Source: CAVVYW01 sp963752605
Lineage (GTDB): Bacteria > Actinomycetota > Thermoleophilia > Solirubrobacterales > 70-9
NCBI GenBank assembly: GCA_963752605.1
Contig: CAVVYW010000006.1
Span: forward strand, 310,001 to 374,000
Direction of reading: 5' to 3'
DNA: 64,000 bases
Shown: piece by piece, positions 26,550 through 35,826 of the stretch
Numbering within the stretch: the first letter of the stretch is position 1
Layout: every line of letters begins with the position of its first letter
The notes under the pieces: generated by a model
What the model was told of the DNA's origin: nothing
The model's database searches: none
The model's input: the letters and a program-made list of their open reading frames with translations, nothing else
Program-made: the position numbers and the translations under genes

Positions 26550-27928
26550 GCGGTCGCGGAGGCCGTCGGCTCGGCCGCCCCGGCTCCCTCGGCCCGCACC
26601 ACCTCCGCGGCGGCCCGCTTGCCCGACTGGATCGCGCCGTCGAAGTAGCCCATCCAGCGGGTCGCGGTCTCGGTCCCGGCCCAGTGGATGGGCCCGACCG
26701 GCTCGCGCAGCGCGCGGCCGTAGGAGGTCCAGGCGCCGGGGCCGAGCACTCCCGCGTAGCAGCCGCGCGAGTAGGGCTCGGCGCTCCAATCCTTGTCCAC
26801 GTAGCCGTCGGGTTTGCCGGCGCGCGGTCCGAAGAGCCGCTCGAAGACGCCGACTACCGCCTCGCGCCGCTCGGTCAAGGGCACGGCCCCGAGGCGTCGC
26901 GCGTCGCCGCCCTCGAGGAAGCCCATCAGGACGCCGGGCCTGCCGCTCGGCGGCGTGTTGTCGAAGATCACCTGCGCGGGGCCGGGCAGGCTGACCGCCT
27001 GGCCCGAGAGCCCGTCGGCCCGCCAGAACGGCTCGTCATAGATCGCCATGCACTTGACCACCGAGCCCATCGGCATCCGCTGGCAGAGCTGGTCGCGAGC
27101 GCCGGGCATCGTGGGCTCGTACTCGAGCCGGCCGGCCAGCGCCGGGGGCAGCGCGACGATCACCCGCCGCGCCCGCAGGTCGCCGGCGACGACCCCGTCG
27201 CCGTCCACCCGCAGCGCTTCCACCGGGGAGGACAGGCTCACCCGCTCGCCCAGCTCCTCCCCCATCCGCAGGGAGATCAGCTGGGAGCCGCCGACGATCC
27301 GGTCCTGCTGGGCCCCTCCCTCGGTGTCGAGCAGGTCATCCCAGCCGCCCGCGCTGGCGGCGTAGAAGAGAACGTGGAGCAGCGAGATGTCCGCTGGCTC
27401 CACCCCGAAGACGCCCCGGCAGGCCATCACCAGCGATGCATGGGCGGTGCGGGTCCGTGTGTTGCGTTCGATCCAGGTGGCGAAGGTCTGCCCGTCGAGC
27501 CGCTCGGCGTCCGGTGCCTCCCAGGGTGCCTCAGGCGACACCTTCTTGATCAGCCGCTTCAGGCGCACGTCGGCGCGGCCGTAGTCGGCGAGCACCAGCG
27601 GGCCCAGGCGCGGGATGGTGCCGCCGTAGCGCTTCAGCCGGCCGCGGTCGTCCTCGAAGAGGTTCTTTCCTTCGGCGTGGGTCGGGAAGGTCTCGATGCC
27701 GAGATCGCGGGCCAGGGCGAGCGCCTCGTGCTGGGTCGGACCCACCCACTGCCCGCCGAGCTCGACCACGTCGTCCGGCCTCGCCCCGACTGGGTGGTTG
27801 AGCGTCCTCCCCCCGACCCGGTCGCGGGCCTCGAGCACCCGCACGTCCATCCCGGCGCCGCTCAGCTCGCGGGCGGCGGTCAGCCCGGCGAGCCCGGCTC
27901 CCACGACGATCACGTCGCAATCGTGCAT
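26546..27928 (-). CDS. Flavin-dependent amine oxidase (MAO-like)
   Basis: A 460-residue FAD enzyme. The dinucleotide-binding motif is VVGAGLAGLTAARELS followed by VRVLEARDRVGGRT. The substrate-domain end GPIHWAGTETATRWMGYFDGAIQSGKRAA is the typical FAD-contacting C-terminus of monoamine oxidases. The expected flavin-linking Cys is not in the usual SGGC pattern, so FAD is probably non-covalent. The ATG at 27928 was chosen at the Rossmann fold. The open frame continues further upstream only because the PhzF gene next to it is frameshifted. Substrate unknown. Confidence 0.88.
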   Translation of the reverse strand: MHDCDVIVVGAGLAGLTAARELSGAGMDVRVLEARDRVGGRTLNHPVGARPDDVVELGGQWVGPTQHEALALARDLGIETFPTHAEGKNLFEDDRGRLKRYGGTIPRLGPLVLADYGRADVRLKRLIKKVSPEAPWEAPDAERLDGQTFATWIERNTRTRTAHASLVMACRGVFGVEPADISLLHVLFYAASAGGWDDLLDTEGGAQQDRIVGGSQLISLRMGEELGERVSLSSPVEALRVDGDGVVAGDLRARRVIVALPPALAGRLEYEPTMPGARDQLCQRMPMGSVVKCMAIYDEPFWRADGLSGQAVSLPGPAQVIFDNTPPSGRPGVLMGFLEGGDARRLGAVPLTERREAVVGVFERLFGPRAGKPDGYVDKDWSAEPYSRGCYAGVLGPGAWTSYGRALREPVGPIHWAGTETATRWMGYFDGAIQSGKRAAAEVVRAEGAGAAEPTASATA

Positions 27929-27969
27929 CGAGGGGAGTATCCCGCCTCCGCCCGCCCCGGCGGGACCTC

Positions 27970-28822
27970 TCAGGTGAGCCGGACCTCGCCGTCCACGATC
28001 GGCACCACGTCGCCGCCCACGCGGATGCGGTCGCCCTCGATCTCCGTCGAGAGCAACGCCGGGCCGGCCCATCTCCACGCCCTGGGTGATCTCCACCCGG
28101 GCGGCTCCCGCCCGCTCTGCGAGGTAGGCGCAGAGCGGCCCCGCCGCCGAGCCGGTGGCGGGATCCTCCCCGCCGGAGACGCCGCTGGAGAACATCCGCG
28201 CCCGGGCTCGCTCCGCGGTCTCGTCCCACCAGGCGAGGTAGAAGTTCGGCATCGGGCCGCCGAGCATCTCGTCGAGCAGTTCGAAGTCGGGGGCCGCCCT
28301 GGAGACGGACCGCTCCTCCGAGACCATCGCGATCGCCGTCGGCAGGCCGGTCGAGACGAGCTGGGGCGTCAGCTCCGGGTGCGCGTCCCCCGGCTCGAGG
28401 CCGACCGCCGCCATCGCCTTCGCCGGCTCGATCTGATCCCCGAACTCGGCCGGCCCCTGGAGCATCGAGGCGTGGGCCTGGTCGCCCTCGATCCGCACCT
28501 CGATCGGCTGCAGCCCGGCTCCGGTCTCCTGGACGTAGCTCGCCTCGGTCTCTCCCCTCGCCCTTGCAACCGCCACCGCCGTCCCCAGTGAGGGATGCCC
28601 GGCGAACGGGATCTCCGCGGCGACGGTGAAGATCCGGTTCCGGTAGTCGGCACCGGAATCGCCGGGGGACTGGACGAAGGTGGTCTCCGCGAGCCGGGTC
28701 TCGATCGCGAAGCGCTGCATCGTCTCGTCGTCGACGTCGTCCGCGTCGTGGACCACCGAGAGGCCGTTGCCGGCGAGCGGCGTGTCGGTGAAGACGTCGA
28801 GGAAGGTGACGCGATGGGCCAC
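27970..28822 (-). CDS. PhzF-family isomerase/epimerase, one frameshift
   Basis: A protein of about 283 residues with the PhzF diaminopimelate-epimerase-like fold. N-terminal segment FLDVFTDTPLAGNGLSVV, the catalytic Glu region (TRLAETTFVQ), EIPFAGHPSLGTA and the second-half glycine motif SGGEDPATGSAAGPL are present. The frame breaks at 28061-28063 (one extra G on the plus strand). Removing it restores MGRPALLSTEIEGDRIRVGG and a natural stop at 27970-27972, followed by a 41-bp spacer to the amine oxidase. The natural substrate is unknown. Confidence 0.85.
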
Positions 28823-28867
28823 CCGGGGATCATCCCCGAGGGCCGGTCCAACAATCCAGAGCGCGCC

Positions 28868-29947
28868 CTACCTGCCGAGAACCTTGCCCTTGGTGCGCAT
28901 CAGGTCGTTGTCCGCGACGGTCACCAGGTCATTGACCCTCATGCCCTTGTCGAACTGGGCCATGCCGAAGCTGAGCGTCAGGCGCACGCCCGCCGTCTCC
29001 TCGAGGGTGGCGGAGACCACGCCGCCGATCCGCTCGCAGACCGGTCCGGCTTCCGACAGATCGGTGTCTGGGAGCAGCAGCGCGAACTCGTCGCCGCCCC
29101 ACCGGAATCCCATGTCGCCGGTGCGAAGCATGGTCTGCAGCGCGTCGGCGACGCGGCGCAGGTAGTCGTCCCCCAGCACGTGCCCGTGCTTGTCGTTGAC
29201 CTCCTTGAACCCGTCCAGGTCGGCGAAGACCAGCGTGAGCGGAGTGCCGCTGCGCTCCGAGCGGGCGAGCTCCCGGTCCGCGATCTCGTCGAAGGCGCGC
29301 CTGTTGGCGAGGCCGGTGAGTGAGTCGGTCACGGCCATCTTCATCGCAGCCTCGCCGCTCCGCGTGAGCCCGCTGCGCTGCACGCGGGTTTGCTCGCTCC
29401 TCACCATGACCACACCCGCCAGCACCAGCCAGACCGCGAGCGACGCGAACAGCTCGACCGCATCGGCCTGGTCCCAGCCCGCGTAGATGAGGGACGAGGA
29501 CGCCGCCGCGTAGACAAAGAGGACGAAGGGAACCACCCGGCGGGGCGGGTGCGCGGCCGAGGTGAAGACCACCCAGAGCAGGAAGATCGGCAGGAACGCG
29601 GCGCGCTCCTCGTCCGAGAGGAAGTCGAAGCCGGCGATCGCGACCACAGCCATGTAGCCGAGGCCCAGCAGCAGGTTGTCGCTGACCCACCGGGGGCGGC
29701 GCAACAGCAGCCAGGCGCACGCAAGCTGGAGGACGACGACGCCGGCCAACACCGCCCAGCCCCCGTCGCCGAGGCGCTCGGTCGGCGGCGCGAGGGGCGA
29801 GAGGCCGACCACCAGCGCCGACTGAATCAGGAAGAGGGCTCCGGCCCAGCTGCGAGAGGCCTCCCGGTCGAAGTCGCGGTAGGGGTCGGAGCGCTGCGCG
29901 AACAGCGTCCGCAGGCGGGATGTCTGCCTCGATTCGTCCTCGAGCAT
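28868..29947 (-). CDS. Membrane diguanylate cyclase (GGDEF)
   Basis: A 359-residue c-di-GMP synthase candidate. Residues 36-185 hold about five to six membrane helices. The catalytic GGDEF domain covers about 200-355 with the intact GGDEF motif at 284-288. An inhibitory RxxD site (R275-TG-D278) is five residues before it, so feedback by c-di-GMP is likely. There is no separate sensor domain, and the membrane part may sense the signal. The 135 bp upstream, divergent to the gene at 30083, show no clear element. Confidence 0.92.
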   Translation of the reverse strand: MLEDESRQTSRLRTLFAQRSDPYRDFDREASRSWAGALFLIQSALVVGLSPLAPPTERLGDGGWAVLAGVVVLQLACAWLLLRRPRWVSDNLLLGLGYMAVVAIAGFDFLSDEERAAFLPIFLLWVVFTSAAHPPRRVVPFVLFVYAAASSSLIYAGWDQADAVELFASLAVWLVLAGVVMVRSEQTRVQRSGLTRSGEAAMKMAVTDSLTGLANRRAFDEIADRELARSERSGTPLTLVFADLDGFKEVNDKHGHVLGDDYLRRVADALQTMLRTGDMGFRWGGDEFALLLPDTDLSEAGPVCERIGGVVSATLEETAGVRLTLSFGMAQFDKGMRVNDLVTVADNDLMRTKGKVLGR

Positions 29948-30082
29948 CTCTCCCCCTATCGGAATTTCACAGAAATGCCTTCATAAGCAAAATACGCCAG
30001 CCCCTGGCCGGGGCGGTTCAAGCCGTGCGTGAGCGCATAGGGTGCGCGCAGAGCGAGCGATCCAGGAAGGAGAAACGTCAAA

Positions 30083-30466
30083 ATGGGGAAGAGCAGGCTC
30101 AGTTACGCCAACGTCATGGCCACTCTCGCATTCGTCGTCGCCCTGACCGGCGGGACGACCGCCATAGCAGTCAGTACCAAGCTGAGCAAGAACTCGGTCA
30201 GCGCAAAGTCAATCCGGAACGGCAACGTGACAGCGTCAAAGCTTGCGGGCATTCGCGTGGTCGCCGGAGCTCCAAACGCCACCGCCACCTGTGGCGCTGG
30301 TGAGAGACTGATCGGAGGCGGCGCAAGGGGCACAGCGAATAATCCAGCGATGCCCAGCAGCCTCCTCACCTCCTACCCGAGCGGCAATAGCTGGGTCGCG
30401 AGCCCCGGGGTCAATGCGAACGTCGTGCCCTACGCGCTATGTCTATCGGCGAAGCCAGGCGCCTGA
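30083..30466 (+). CDS. Small exported protein with SYANVMAT N-terminus
   Basis: A 127-residue predicted secreted or membrane-tethered protein of unknown function. The N-terminus MGKSRLSYANVMATLAFVVALTGG is close to that of the 37248 gene (SRLTYANVMATIAVFLALGGG), a recurrent start of Thermoleophilia exported proteins as I recall it. The body contains VSAKSIRNGNVTASKL, a short beta-type repeat, then two cysteines (ATCGAG, YALCLS). AAGGAG lies 9 nt before the ATG. It converges with the large secreted protein, with an 18-bp gap. Confidence 0.6.
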   Translation: MGKSRLSYANVMATLAFVVALTGGTTAIAVSTKLSKNSVSAKSIRNGNVTASKLAGIRVVAGAPNATATCGAGERLIGGGARGTANNPAMPSSLLTSYPSGNSWVASPGVNANVVPYALCLSAKPGA

Positions 30467-30484
30467 GGGCCAACCCGTTGCGAG

Positions 30485-32149
30485 CTAGCCGCTCACCTTC
30501 ACCTTCTGCTTCGCGGACGCTCCGGGCTCGTAGGGATACCCACCTTGCTTTTTGACCAAGGCGCGGAAGACGTACACAGCGGACCCCTCGGTCTGTGTGA
30601 AGCGGTACCTACCAGCGAACCGCCCATTCTCGTCTGTGCGGAGCTGCTTGAACGTCCGCCACTTTTTGCCGACTCGGGCCTGCAACGACACCGCCCGATG
30701 GTCGGCCCTGGGTCCGGGGATCGACCCAAAGAAGCGCACGAAGTGACGATTCGTCAACCGCTTGGGGCGTACCCGGAGCTCGGGCACGACCTGCGAGGTG
30801 AGCCGCAACGGCTCCTTCGCCACCACGGCGTTGTTGAAACGGTAGACCAGGCGCAGGTCACGACTTGGCCCCGGAGAGAGCTGCATCCCGAAGTCGCCAC
30901 CCGAGCGGGTCTTTGCAATGCCGATCAGCTCCTGCGGCTCTCCGGCCTCGGGCACCTGCTCGTAGACGCAGATCGCACCGCCGGAGACGGGCTGTCCGCC
31001 TCCTGTGCGCAGCGTGCCCTTGATCGGCACCGACTCGGTCGACCGCACGGACGCGGCCTCGACGACCCGCCCTTGGCGGAGGAGGCCGGCATCGATGCTG
31101 CTCGCCTGAGGGCCTCCGCTTCCCTCGCACGTGTTGTCCACCTCAACCACCCTGGCACCGCAGCCCTGGTTCGGCGCAGCCGCCGACAGGCTCACGTCTC
31201 GGACGCAGACCTCGACGTCGTTGGCCCCGTGCCGCCAGGGCGCGACCTCTGTGTTGATCGCCAACTCTATCCGCGAACTCGCGCTGCACGGGCGGAAGCT
31301 CCGCATGATCCCGTTAGCGGGGACATCGCATGCCGGATTGGAGGGCGTCGCCACCTGCGCGCCGTTCACCCGCACGATCGCGTCTCGGATACCGCCGCCG
31401 ACGTCGCTGCCTTGGATGACGAGCGACTCAGTACCGCGCCGCACGCCGCCGGCGAGCAGGCTTCCGCCGAGGGCGGTCACGGTCGGGGTTGAAGTGTCCG
31501 CGATCTCGACTTGGAGATGCCCGATCCAGGCGTGGGCCGGCGTGCCGCTCCAGACGCAGTTGGGAACGCAGCCCATCGCTGCGAACACGCCGTCCAGGCG
31601 CGAGCCCGCCGCCGACACGGCCGTGAAGTCGGCGCCGTTTGTCGTCGGTACTCCGCCTGAGCACGGAGAGAAGTAGCCGGCCACCGCTCCCCCGGCGATG
31701 TAGCCGGCGGTCGCGTAGTGGCCGCTGGCGCATTGCAGGTTGCCGCTGAAGGTGACCGAGCTGAAGTGGGTCCCCGCCGGCGCTGTCCAGGTCCATTGGG
31801 CATAGGAGGAAATCGAGAACGTAATCGGGGGGTGGCCGATATGGAGCTTGCCGCTCGAGAGGCTGTCCGACGCGTTACACGCGTGGCCCTGCAAATAGGC
31901 CGAGTTGTTCCACCACGCTGCATCGGGGAACCCCGAGTACGAGCCGTCGGGAGTCACGGCGCACTCGTTGGCACGATAGACGCCCGCCTCGGCGCTGGCC
32001 GGCATCAGCACCATGGCGAGGAGGCCGATCAGAACGAGTGCGGCTAGCCGAGCGAATGCCCAGAGAGCGCGGCCCCCGTGGATGACGGCGCCAGTCGAGT
32101 GTTCAAGCCTCTGGGTCGAGTGGTGCCCATCGATTGTTCCCACACTCAT
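30485..32149 (-). CDS. Large secreted protein with Ig-like/carboxypeptidase-regulatory-like C-terminal part
   Basis: A 554-residue exported protein. The ATG at 32149 has a perfect AGGAGG site. The signal anchor is residues about 28-55 (LAALVLIGLLAMVLMPASAEA). The first half has several Cys pairs (CAVTPD, HACNAS, LQCASG, SPCSGG), typical of a disulfide-rich extracellular domain; the second half shows beta-sandwich-like repeats (PIKGTLRTGGGQPVSGGAICVYEQ and KRLTNRHFVRFFG). I recognise no enzyme motif. It is 19 nt downstream of the sigma/anti-sigma-like fusion gene on the same strand and may belong to its regulon or be co-transcribed. Confidence 0.65.
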   Translation of the reverse strand: MSVGTIDGHHSTQRLEHSTGAVIHGGRALWAFARLAALVLIGLLAMVLMPASAEAGVYRANECAVTPDGSYSGFPDAAWWNNSAYLQGHACNASDSLSSGKLHIGHPPITFSISSYAQWTWTAPAGTHFSSVTFSGNLQCASGHYATAGYIAGGAVAGYFSPCSGGVPTTNGADFTAVSAAGSRLDGVFAAMGCVPNCVWSGTPAHAWIGHLQVEIADTSTPTVTALGGSLLAGGVRRGTESLVIQGSDVGGGIRDAIVRVNGAQVATPSNPACDVPANGIMRSFRPCSASSRIELAINTEVAPWRHGANDVEVCVRDVSLSAAAPNQGCGARVVEVDNTCEGSGGPQASSIDAGLLRQGRVVEAASVRSTESVPIKGTLRTGGGQPVSGGAICVYEQVPEAGEPQELIGIAKTRSGGDFGMQLSPGPSRDLRLVYRFNNAVVAKEPLRLTSQVVPELRVRPKRLTNRHFVRFFGSIPGPRADHRAVSLQARVGKKWRTFKQLRTDENGRFAGRYRFTQTEGSAVYVFRALVKKQGGYPYEPGASAKQKVKVSG

Positions 32150-32168
32150 GCTCGCCTCCTCGCCGAAG

Positions 32169-33506
32169 TCACTCGATCCCGAATCCACCTGCTCCACCAC
32201 CCCCTGAGCCGCCACCGCCGCTTCCTCTCCCCCCGGCCGGACCGCCGAACTCACCGCCGCTTGGGGCCGGGGCGCCCGCGCTCTCAAAGCCCAGCTCGCC
32301 TTCGGTCTGCTGGACCCTTGTCTCCGGGGGTGTGGCGGCCGCCTCCGGCTCGATGGCTGTCTCACTCGAGTTGCTGGCTGGGGCGAGCGCCTGCTGATCG
32401 ATCGGAGTCTCGGCTGGCCTATCCGGTCGCTCGAGCGCAGGGGCCTCCTGACTCGACCCGATCCCGACCGCTCCGGTGTCCACCACGCCGGTCGCGACGC
32501 ACGTGGCGGTACCGGCCGCCGTGGCGCCGCAGACCGCGAGGATCTTCCCCAGTGCCGCCATTCCGGCACCGCGGGTACCACCACCGGACGCAATCCTGGC
32601 GGCGTCCTCTCCGCGGGTCAACACCGAGTAGCTCGCCTCCCGCGCCTTGTCCATGAGCGCGCCTCCCCGCTCGGTGATCCACTCGCGCGCGCCACCCCCC
32701 GTCGATACCTCCATCGCGGGAAGGGCCGGCACGAGCTCCAGGACCTTCTGCGGGATGCCACGAAACGCGCGCAGCTTCGCGCGGCAGGCGCCGCAGCTCT
32801 TCAGATGAATCTCGACTCCCTCGGCCTCGCGCTCGGCCGCCTCGCCATCAGCCACCGCCGAGAGGGCGGCAGCAATCTCCTCACACCGCTGCCCCTGTTC
32901 GAGCTCCGCGAAGACCTGGAGGAAGCGCTTTCGCCCCTCCGCCATGCAGCGATTGATCTTCGTGTACGTCCATCCGGTGATCTCGCCGATCTCGGTGTAC
33001 GAGTACCCCTCCGCCTTCAGGGTGAGGGCCCGCACCTCCTGTGGCTTCAGCGCCCGGAGGGCCTCGTTACTGCGCGCCACGCGCTCGCGGCTCGCCGCTC
33101 TGTCGTTCGGCTCGGGGCTTTCGGAAGCGATCGCGTCCAGCGGGTCCCACTCCTCGTCGCCCTGTGGACGAGGCCCACTGAGAAGACGCTCCCGTTGACG
33201 CCGAACAGCCAGCGCCTCTCGCTTGGTGACGGTCTGCATCCACCGGACGAGGGAGTCACCCTCGATCGGGGGCGCCTTGGTGAGCAAGATCTCGAGCGCC
33301 CGCTGGTACGCGTCCTCGGAGTCGTCTGCGCAGATCGAGTACCGCCGCGCGGTGCGGCGGAAGACGGCGTCGTGGGTCTCGATGAGTCCGGTCGCAGCAA
33401 GCTTGCGGGCTGCGGCCTCGTCAGCGAGCCCATGGCCGTTGGACCCGTTCTCACCTCTCCCAACTTCTCCCGTTCGCAATCGAGACAAACGCCTCACCTC
33501 AGACAC
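32169..33506 (-). CDS. ECF-like sigma factor fused to anti-sigma-type zinc motif and membrane segment
   Basis: A 445-residue fusion. Residues about 40-200 resemble sigma-70 region 2 (VFRRTARRYSICADDSEDAYQ) and region 4 (LRALKPQEVRALTLKAEGYSYTEIGEITGWT). A ZAS-like motif follows: C208 and H234-x3-C238-x2-C241 (HLKSCGAC), as in zinc anti-sigma factors. Then comes a hydrophobic segment at about 316-342 and an extracytoplasmic Pro/Glu-rich tail ending in a Gly/Ser run (GRGSGGGGSGGGG). In most bacteria sigma and anti-sigma are separate proteins; here one chain may hold both. Release would need proteolysis or conformational change. It is upstream of a secreted protein gene. Activity as a sigma factor is inferred. 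Confidence 0.75.
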   Translation of the reverse strand: MSEVRRLSRLRTGEVGRGENGSNGHGLADEAAARKLAATGLIETHDAVFRRTARRYSICADDSEDAYQRALEILLTKAPPIEGDSLVRWMQTVTKREALAVRRQRERLLSGPRPQGDEEWDPLDAIASESPEPNDRAASRERVARSNEALRALKPQEVRALTLKAEGYSYTEIGEITGWTYTKINRCMAEGRKRFLQVFAELEQGQRCEEIAAALSAVADGEAAEREAEGVEIHLKSCGACRAKLRAFRGIPQKVLELVPALPAMEVSTGGGAREWITERGGALMDKAREASYSVLTRGEDAARIASGGGTRGAGMAALGKILAVCGATAAGTATCVATGVVDTGAVGIGSSQEAPALERPDRPAETPIDQQALAPASNSSETAIEPEAAATPPETRVQQTEGELGFESAGAPAPSGGEFGGPAGGRGSGGGGSGGGGAGGFGIE

Positions 33507-33651
33507 ACCCCAGTGAGTCGAACGCTCCCACTACTCACCCCGGCGGAGCGCCAATTGAGTTCGCTATTTGCGAAATCCTGGGCTGACCGAATCGCGCAAA
33601 TTGCGTGGAGTAAGGGGCGAACGTCGGCGCGGTGGGACTCGAACGGCGGCA

Positions 33652-33873
33652 ATGCCTGTTCCACTCGCGGCCCTGGCCGACGCCCAGCTTCCGGACTTCA
33701 GTCAGCTCACGGAGGTCTCGGCATTCGCATTGGTCGTGAGCGTCGCGGCTGGCATTGCTGCGCTGTCTCGGGGATCGCGTGAGGAGGCAGAGACAGCCGT
33801 CTTCTATGGACTGCTTCTAGGCGGCGGGCTGGGACTGCTCGCGTATCTGGCGCAGCTGGTCGGCGTACCATGA
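33652..33873 (+). CDS. Small membrane protein, unknown
   Basis: A 73-residue protein with two hydrophobic segments (FALVVSVAAGIAAL and FYGLLLGGGLGLLAYLAQLVG) around a polar loop SRGSREEAET. No family recognised. The next small membrane gene starts within its stop codon region (4-nt overlap), so the two are probably made together and may interact. An upstream ATG at 33568 would add a highly basic non-homologous stretch and was not used. The spacer to the divergent sigma-like gene (33507-33651) shows no clear element. Confidence 0.55.
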   Translation: MPVPLAALADAQLPDFSQLTEVSAFALVVSVAAGIAALSRGSREEAETAVFYGLLLGGGLGLLAYLAQLVGVP

Positions 33874-34073
33874 AGTCAATGAGCCCTGACCTCAAGCCGC
33901 TGGTTGTAGCCATGGCTATCGCCCTGGCGCTCGCCATCCCCTCGGTTGCGATTGCCAGCTTGATCGGGCTCCCGCGGGAATCGTTCTTCTTCATCTACCT
34001 CGTGTCCGCGCTGGTCGGGTTGTTCATCGCCCTTCGCCCTGTATTTGACGAGCTCAATCGCGCCGATCGCTAG
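33870..34073 (+). CDS. Small membrane protein, unknown
   Basis: A 67-residue protein with two predicted helices (VVAMAIALALAIPSVAIASLIG and FFFIYLVSALVGLFIALRP) and a charged C-terminus (FDELNRADR). It overlaps the preceding small membrane gene by 4 nt (ATGA). Not recognised. The pair has the size of small transporter- or holin-like membrane pairs, but there is no motif to support any of these. The 104-bp spacer to the decarboxylase gene contains a TATCCT box at 34126-34131. Confidence 0.55.
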   Translation: MKSMSPDLKPLVVAMAIALALAIPSVAIASLIGLPRESFFFIYLVSALVGLFIALRPVFDELNRADR

Positions 34074-34177
34074 GGCGCATCCTCTGCCGCGCCACGGGAC
34101 TTGCCCGGCGCGCTCCGCATCTGGCTATCCTCGCCCGCCCGTGAGGAGTCCTGCCCGTCCCGCCGAAGAGAACTGAC

Positions 34178-35125
34178 ATGAGCACCTGCGTCGTCACCGG
34201 AGGCGCCGGCTTCCTCGGCTCGCACCTGTGCGAGCACCTGCTCTCGCGCGGGCACCGGGTGATCTGCCTCGACAACCTCGAGACGGGGACCCTCCAGAAC
34301 GTCGAGCACATCCGCGACGAGAGGTTCGCCTTCGACAACCAGGACATCACCGAGTTCGTGCGGGTCGACGAGCCGGTGGACTTCATCTACCACCTCGCCT
34401 CGCCGGCCAGCCCGATCGACTATCAGCGGCTGCCCCTGCAGACGCTCAAGGTCGGCTCCCACGGCACCCACCACATGCTGGGCGTGGCGAAGTTCAAGCG
34501 GGCGCGCATCCTGCTCGCCTCGACCTCGGAGGTCTACGGCGACCCCGAGATCCATCCCCAGCCCGAGGACTACTGGGGCAACGTCAACCCGATCGGCCCC
34601 CGCGGCGTCTACGACGAGGCGAAGCGCTACGCCGAGGCGCTGACGATGGCCTACCACCGCCAGCAGGGCGTGGACACCTGCATCGCGCGGATCTTCAACA
34701 CCTACGGCTCGCGGATGCGCCCCCACGACGGCCGCGCCGTCCCCACCTTCCTCCGCCAGGCGCTCCAGGACAAGCCGATCACCGTCTTCGGCGACGGCAG
34801 CCAGACCCGGAGCTTCTGCTACGTGGACGACCTGATCCGCGGCCTGGTCGCCCTGGCCGAGTCGGACGTTCACCTGCCGGTCAACATCGGCAACCCCGAC
34901 GAGTTCACCCTGCTCCAGCTCGCCGAGACCGTGATCGAGGTGTCGGGGTCGCGCTCGGAGATCGTCCACGAGGCGCTGCCGGTGGACGACCCCAAGGTGC
35001 GCCAGCCCGACATCACCCGCGCCAAGCAGCTGCTCGGCTGGGAGCCCGAGGTCGCGCTGAGTGACGGGCTCAAGAAGACGATTGACGAGTCGGGCATCGA
35101 GCGCCTGGTCGGCGCGCCGCGCTAA
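34178..35125 (+). CDS. UDP-glucuronate decarboxylase (UDP-xylose synthase), extended SDR
   Basis: A 315-residue NAD-dependent enzyme that converts UDP-glucuronate to UDP-xylose. Features: Rossmann GGAGFLGSHL, HLASPASPIDYQRLP and LKVGSHGTHHMLG (highly characteristic of UXS), the catalytic Y-x-x-x-K in VYDEAKRYAE, and FGDGSQTRSFCYVDDL. Product sugar would feed exopolysaccharide or glycoprotein synthesis. The last ~115 bp of this gene are repeated downstream at 37037-37151 (94% identity), and a 37-bp piece occurs at 35827-35863 (one mismatch), flanking genes for secreted proteins. Confidence 0.92.
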   Translation: MSTCVVTGGAGFLGSHLCEHLLSRGHRVICLDNLETGTLQNVEHIRDERFAFDNQDITEFVRVDEPVDFIYHLASPASPIDYQRLPLQTLKVGSHGTHHMLGVAKFKRARILLASTSEVYGDPEIHPQPEDYWGNVNPIGPRGVYDEAKRYAEALTMAYHRQQGVDTCIARIFNTYGSRMRPHDGRAVPTFLRQALQDKPITVFGDGSQTRSFCYVDDLIRGLVALAESDVHLPVNIGNPDEFTLLQLAETVIEVSGSRSEIVHEALPVDDPKVRQPDITRAKQLLGWEPEVALSDGLKKTIDESGIERLVGAPR

Positions 35126-35164
35126 GCCGATCCGCGCCTTAGCCGGCCATCGTGTCGCCCCGGC

Positions 35165-35785
35165 TCACGGGTTGGCGCTGCGGGCGAGCTCGTGCCACTG
35201 GTTGCCGGTGAACACCAGCGTGAGCGTGTCACGGGCATCCGGAGTCCAGTTCGCCGCGAGGACGAAATTGCCCCCGTCCGCGATGGTGGTGAACGCGTTT
35301 GTGGTGGAAACCGCCACGATCTGGCCGGGATCTCCATTCGCCAAGTTGGTGATGGCCTGCGCGCTGCTGTTCTGGAACGACACGGAGCTGAAGTCGTCGA
35401 CATCGGGGGTGGCGCCGCTGGTGAAGTAGCCGATCGATCCCTGCCGCTGGAAATCCCCTGAGCTGATCCCGTCGAGCCTGTCGGAGTCGAGAGCCGAGCC
35501 CTGGCCGTCCACGGTCACGAGCTTCGCCAGGACCTGAGCGGGTGTGTCGGGAGACCCGGCGGGGCCCTGAGGGCCTATGACCCCTTGCGTCCCCTGGGGC
35601 CCCTGGGGCCCCTGTGGTCCACGGGGACCCGGCTTGGCTTTCTTCTTCGCGGCCTGCTGCGCGCCGGGCTGGTTCGCGACCTGGGCGGCGACCGCCGAGC
35701 CGCTCAGGGCGATGAAGATCGCCACCAGGCCGAGGACATTCTGCCGAATCCAAACGTGGGCGGTGCCGACTCGACGGGAATCCAT
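35165..35785 (-). CDS. Collagen-like secreted protein
   Basis: A 206-residue exported protein. The N-terminus has a membrane/signal segment (NVLGLVAIFIALSGSAVAA), a basic linker (QQAAKKKAKPGPRG), then Gly-X-Y triplets (GPQGPQGPQGTQG to GPQGPAGS) that may form a short collagen triple helix, and a C-terminal globular domain (LDSDRLDGISSGDFQRQ...). The first ~65 residues match the neighbouring protein at 35896-36690, but the C-terminal domains differ. It lies between two copies of the decarboxylase 3' end. Surface-exposed oligomer is the likely form; binding partner unknown. Confidence 0.72.
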   Translation of the reverse strand: MDSRRVGTAHVWIRQNVLGLVAIFIALSGSAVAAQVANQPGAQQAAKKKAKPGPRGPQGPQGPQGTQGVIGPQGPAGSPDTPAQVLAKLVTVDGQGSALDSDRLDGISSGDFQRQGSIGYFTSGATPDVDDFSSVSFQNSSAQAITNLANGDPGQIVAVSTTNAFTTIADGGNFVLAANWTPDARDTLTLVFTGNQWHELARSANP

Positions 35786-35826
35786 TCCAAGCCGAATCCT
35801 ATTCCGAGGTCCACCTGCCGGTCAAT

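Noticed and set aside
33629..33660. GGTGGGACTCGAAC, resembling the T-arm end of a minus-strand tRNA
   Set aside because: No acceptor or anticodon stem can be paired around it.
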